Source: Cognatitamlana onchidii
GTDB lineage: Bacteria > Bacteroidota > Bacteroidia > Flavobacteriales > Flavobacteriaceae
Assembly (NCBI RefSeq): GCF_004804355.1
Contig: NZ_SRWZ01000002.1
Location: 310,001-374,000 of the forward strand
Reading direction: 5' to 3'
DNA length: 64,000 bases
This document shows positions 62,238 to 64,000 of this stretch, piece by piece. Under the pieces are notes generated by a model. That model was given only the letters and a program-made list of their open reading frames with translations, searched no databases and was not told the origin of the DNA. Both the position numbers and the translations under genes were made by a program. The stretch's first letter is position 1. Each line of letters opens with the position of its first letter.

Positions 62238-64000
62238 ATGAGAACTAAATATTCTATTTTAATCGCGATGAGTATTTGCTTTGCAGTGATGATGTTTTTT
62301 ACGTCATGTATCGAAAATTCAAGCTCTACTAACGCAGAAAGCCTATTTCTTCAACAAAACTTCAAAAATCCACCAGCATCTTCGAAACCACGTACTATGT
62401 GGTTTTGGATAAACGGAAATGTAACAAAAGAAGGCATTACAGCCGATCTAGAAGCCATGAAAAACGTTGGTATTCAGGGCGCTTTGATTTTTAATGTGAA
62501 TTTAGGAAACCCTAAAGGTTTTGCTGATTATTTAAGTACGGCATGGCTAGATTTATTTCATTTTGCAGCCTCTGAAGCCAAACGGTTAAAACTCGAATTG
62601 AGTTTTCATAATGGTGCCGGGTGGTCGTCAACAGGTGGACCATCAATCACCCCAGAATATGCGATGCAAGAACTGGTTTTTTCTGAAACCTCACATACCG
62701 GAAATAGTACATTTAACGCTAAACTACCTCAGCCTAAAACACACTTAAATTATTATAGAGACATCGCCATTCTTGCTTTTCCTAAACCTAAAAACGACCA
62801 GCGTATTGACGAATTAGATACAAAAATACTTTCGCATAAAGTTAGAAACCACCTAACGCCTGATAATAAGAATGTTTCTGATTTGGCAATAGTTAAAAAA
62901 GCAGAAATTATCGATTTGACAACAAAGCTTTCGAAAGATGGAGTTTTAAAATGGCAAGCACCTAAAGGCGAATGGACTATTTTACGAATTGGACATACAC
63001 CAACTGGTGAAAAAAATCGTTTTCCGAGTGATGGCGGACGTGGTTTAGAATGCGATAAAATGAATAAAAAAGCGGTTGATGTTTTTTGGCAAGGTGGCAT
63101 CCAACCCATTATTAAAAAATTAGATACTTTAATAGGTACTGCTGTCACAAGATGCCATATTGATAGCTACGAGGTAGGTACTACAAACTGGACAGCAAAT
63201 TTCGCTGAAGAATTTAAAAACCTTCGTTCTTACAACTGTAAAGCATATTTACCTGCATTAGCTGGTTACTATATAGAAAACGGCGAAGAAACGGAACGTT
63301 TTCTTTGGGATTTTAGACGCACTATTGGAGATTTAATTGCTAAGAATTATTACGGTTATTTCGGTGAACTTTGCCATAAAAACGGCATGCAATTTTCTAC
63401 AGAACCCTATTGGGGACCATTTGATAGCATGCAAGTTGGTGCAACTGCAGATATGGTAATGTCAGAGTTTTGGAGTGGTAGTTTGGCCTTTTTTGACTCG
63501 CCAAAATTTGTTGCTTCGATTGCCAAATTAAATGGAAGCCCAATTGCCGAAGCAGAATCTTTTACTGGTGTGGGAGGCTGGAACCAACATCCAGGTACAC
63601 TAAAAGCCATGGGCGATTTGGCCTGGGCGCAAGGTATCAATCGCTTTGTTTTTCACTGTTATGTACACCAACCTTGGAATGTTGGACCTGGATTGACTTT
63701 ACAGGTTTTTGGAACAGATTTTAACCGTTTAAATACGTGGTGGAATCAGAGCAAACCTTTTGTAAATTATATCAGTAGAGGTCAGTTTTTATTGCAACAA
63801 GGTACTTCTGTAGCCGATGTGTTAGTATTTACAGGAGAAGCATCTCCCAATGACGCCTTATTAATGCCAGAAATAAAAAAATTAGGATATGATTATGATG
63901 TGATTGGGTCTAACAAGATAAATTCATTAACGGTTAAGGATGGTTTAGTGTGTACATCGGTTGGTGAAAAATATCAAGCTTTGGTGTTACCTTCAAACGA
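62238..64000 (+). CDS. GH106-type alpha-L-rhamnosidase, lipoprotein (3' end outside window)
   Basis: The frame starts at ATG 62238 and appears open to the end of the window (about 587 codons). The N-terminus is a lipoprotein signal (MFFTSC, C24). Then come KPRTMWFWINGNVTKEGIT, HNGAGWSSTGGPSIT (the counterpart of NCPGWSxTGGPW), HIDSYEVGTTNWT, EPYWGPFDSMQVGA, and AEAESFTGVGGWNQHPG, all GH106-type. The replacement of NCPGW by HNGAGW is a visible difference from the other two GH106 proteins and marks a separate subgroup. It is cut at the window edge before the C-terminal jelly roll. It lies 19 bp after the sulfatase, in the same operon. Confidence 0.82.
   Translation, partial: MRTKYSILIAMSICFAVMMFFTSCIENSSSTNAESLFLQQNFKNPPASSKPRTMWFWINGNVTKEGITADLEAMKNVGIQGALIFNVNLGNPKGFADYLSTAWLDLFHFAASEAKRLKLELSFHNGAGWSSTGGPSITPEYAMQELVFSETSHTGNSTFNAKLPQPKTHLNYYRDIAILAFPKPKNDQRIDELDTKILSHKVRNHLTPDNKNVSDLAIVKKAEIIDLTTKLSKDGVLKWQAPKGEWTILRIGHTPTGEKNRFPSDGGRGLECDKMNKKAVDVFWQGGIQPIIKKLDTLIGTAVTRCHIDSYEVGTTNWTANFAEEFKNLRSYNCKAYLPALAGYYIENGEETERFLWDFRRTIGDLIAKNYYGYFGELCHKNGMQFSTEPYWGPFDSMQVGATADMVMSEFWSGSLAFFDSPKFVASIAKLNGSPIAEAESFTGVGGWNQHPGTLKAMGDLAWAQGINRFVFHCYVHQPWNVGPGLTLQVFGTDFNRLNTWWNQSKPFVNYISRGQFLLQQGTSVADVLVFTGEASPNDALLMPEIKKLGYDYDVIGSNKINSLTVKDGLVCTSVGEKYQALVLPSN

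Noticed and set aside
1-64000. CRISPR array, tRNA, rRNA, prophage or insertion sequence
   Set aside because: No regularly spaced repeats, cloverleaf-like segments, transposase or phage genes were seen; the window is a continuous run of polysaccharide genes.

Overview
The window is AT-rich DNA that encodes lipoproteins with Bacteroidetes-type lipoboxes, type IX secretion (T9SS) C-terminal sorting tails ending in KLVIK/KLIIK, AraC-type regulators and a very high density of carbohydrate-active enzymes. This points to a marine Flavobacteriaceae bacterium of the Formosa/Algibacter/Nonlabens kind. The content matches a polysaccharide utilization locus for ulvan, the sulfated rhamnose/glucuronate/iduronate/xylose polysaccharide of green algae. 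Species assignment is inference.

Layout. (1) 1-6.9 kb: the 3' part of a GH3, a GH105 unsaturated uronyl hydrolase, an S1 sulfatase and a GH2. (2) 7.0-18.6 kb: an AraC regulator divergent from a sugar-porter MFS transporter, then a DUF5107/TPR protein, a GH59-like protein with a rhamnosidase-type N-terminal module, and a GH106. (3) 18.7-30.8 kb: a striking array PL24-PL28-PL24-PL28-PL24 of predicted ulvan lyases. All five share one accessory (lectin-like) module and a T9SS tail. (4) 31-44.4 kb: a Tat-lipoprotein six-hairpin enzyme, a second AraC regulator, and a divergent operon of three GH78 rhamnosidases plus an arabinose/fucose-isomerase-like enzyme. (5) 44.5-64 kb: a predicted glycosidase, then a long co-directional run: GH78, PL25 ulvan lyase, a mini-ORF, a CBM9/PKD protein, GH88, GH78, GH106, two S1 sulfatases and a truncated GH106.

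How it works together (inference from families). T9SS-exported lyases would cut ulvan outside the cell into unsaturated oligosaccharides. The lipoprotein PL25, the sulfatases, GH105/GH88 (removing the unsaturated uronate), GH78/GH106 (rhamnose) and GH2/GH3 (xylose or glucuronate) would finish the job at the surface or in the periplasm. Monosaccharides would enter through the MFS porter. No SusC/SusD pair, hybrid two-component sensor or sigma/anti-sigma pair is visible here.

The most unusual signal is regulatory. Ten transcription units carry a short direct repeat, approximately (T/A)CAGGA(T/C) twice with an exact 10-bp period, 49-75 bp before the start codon, with a TAATTTT-like box beginning about 22 bp after the repeat. 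It looks like an activator site that replaces the -33 promoter element and defines an ulvan regulon.
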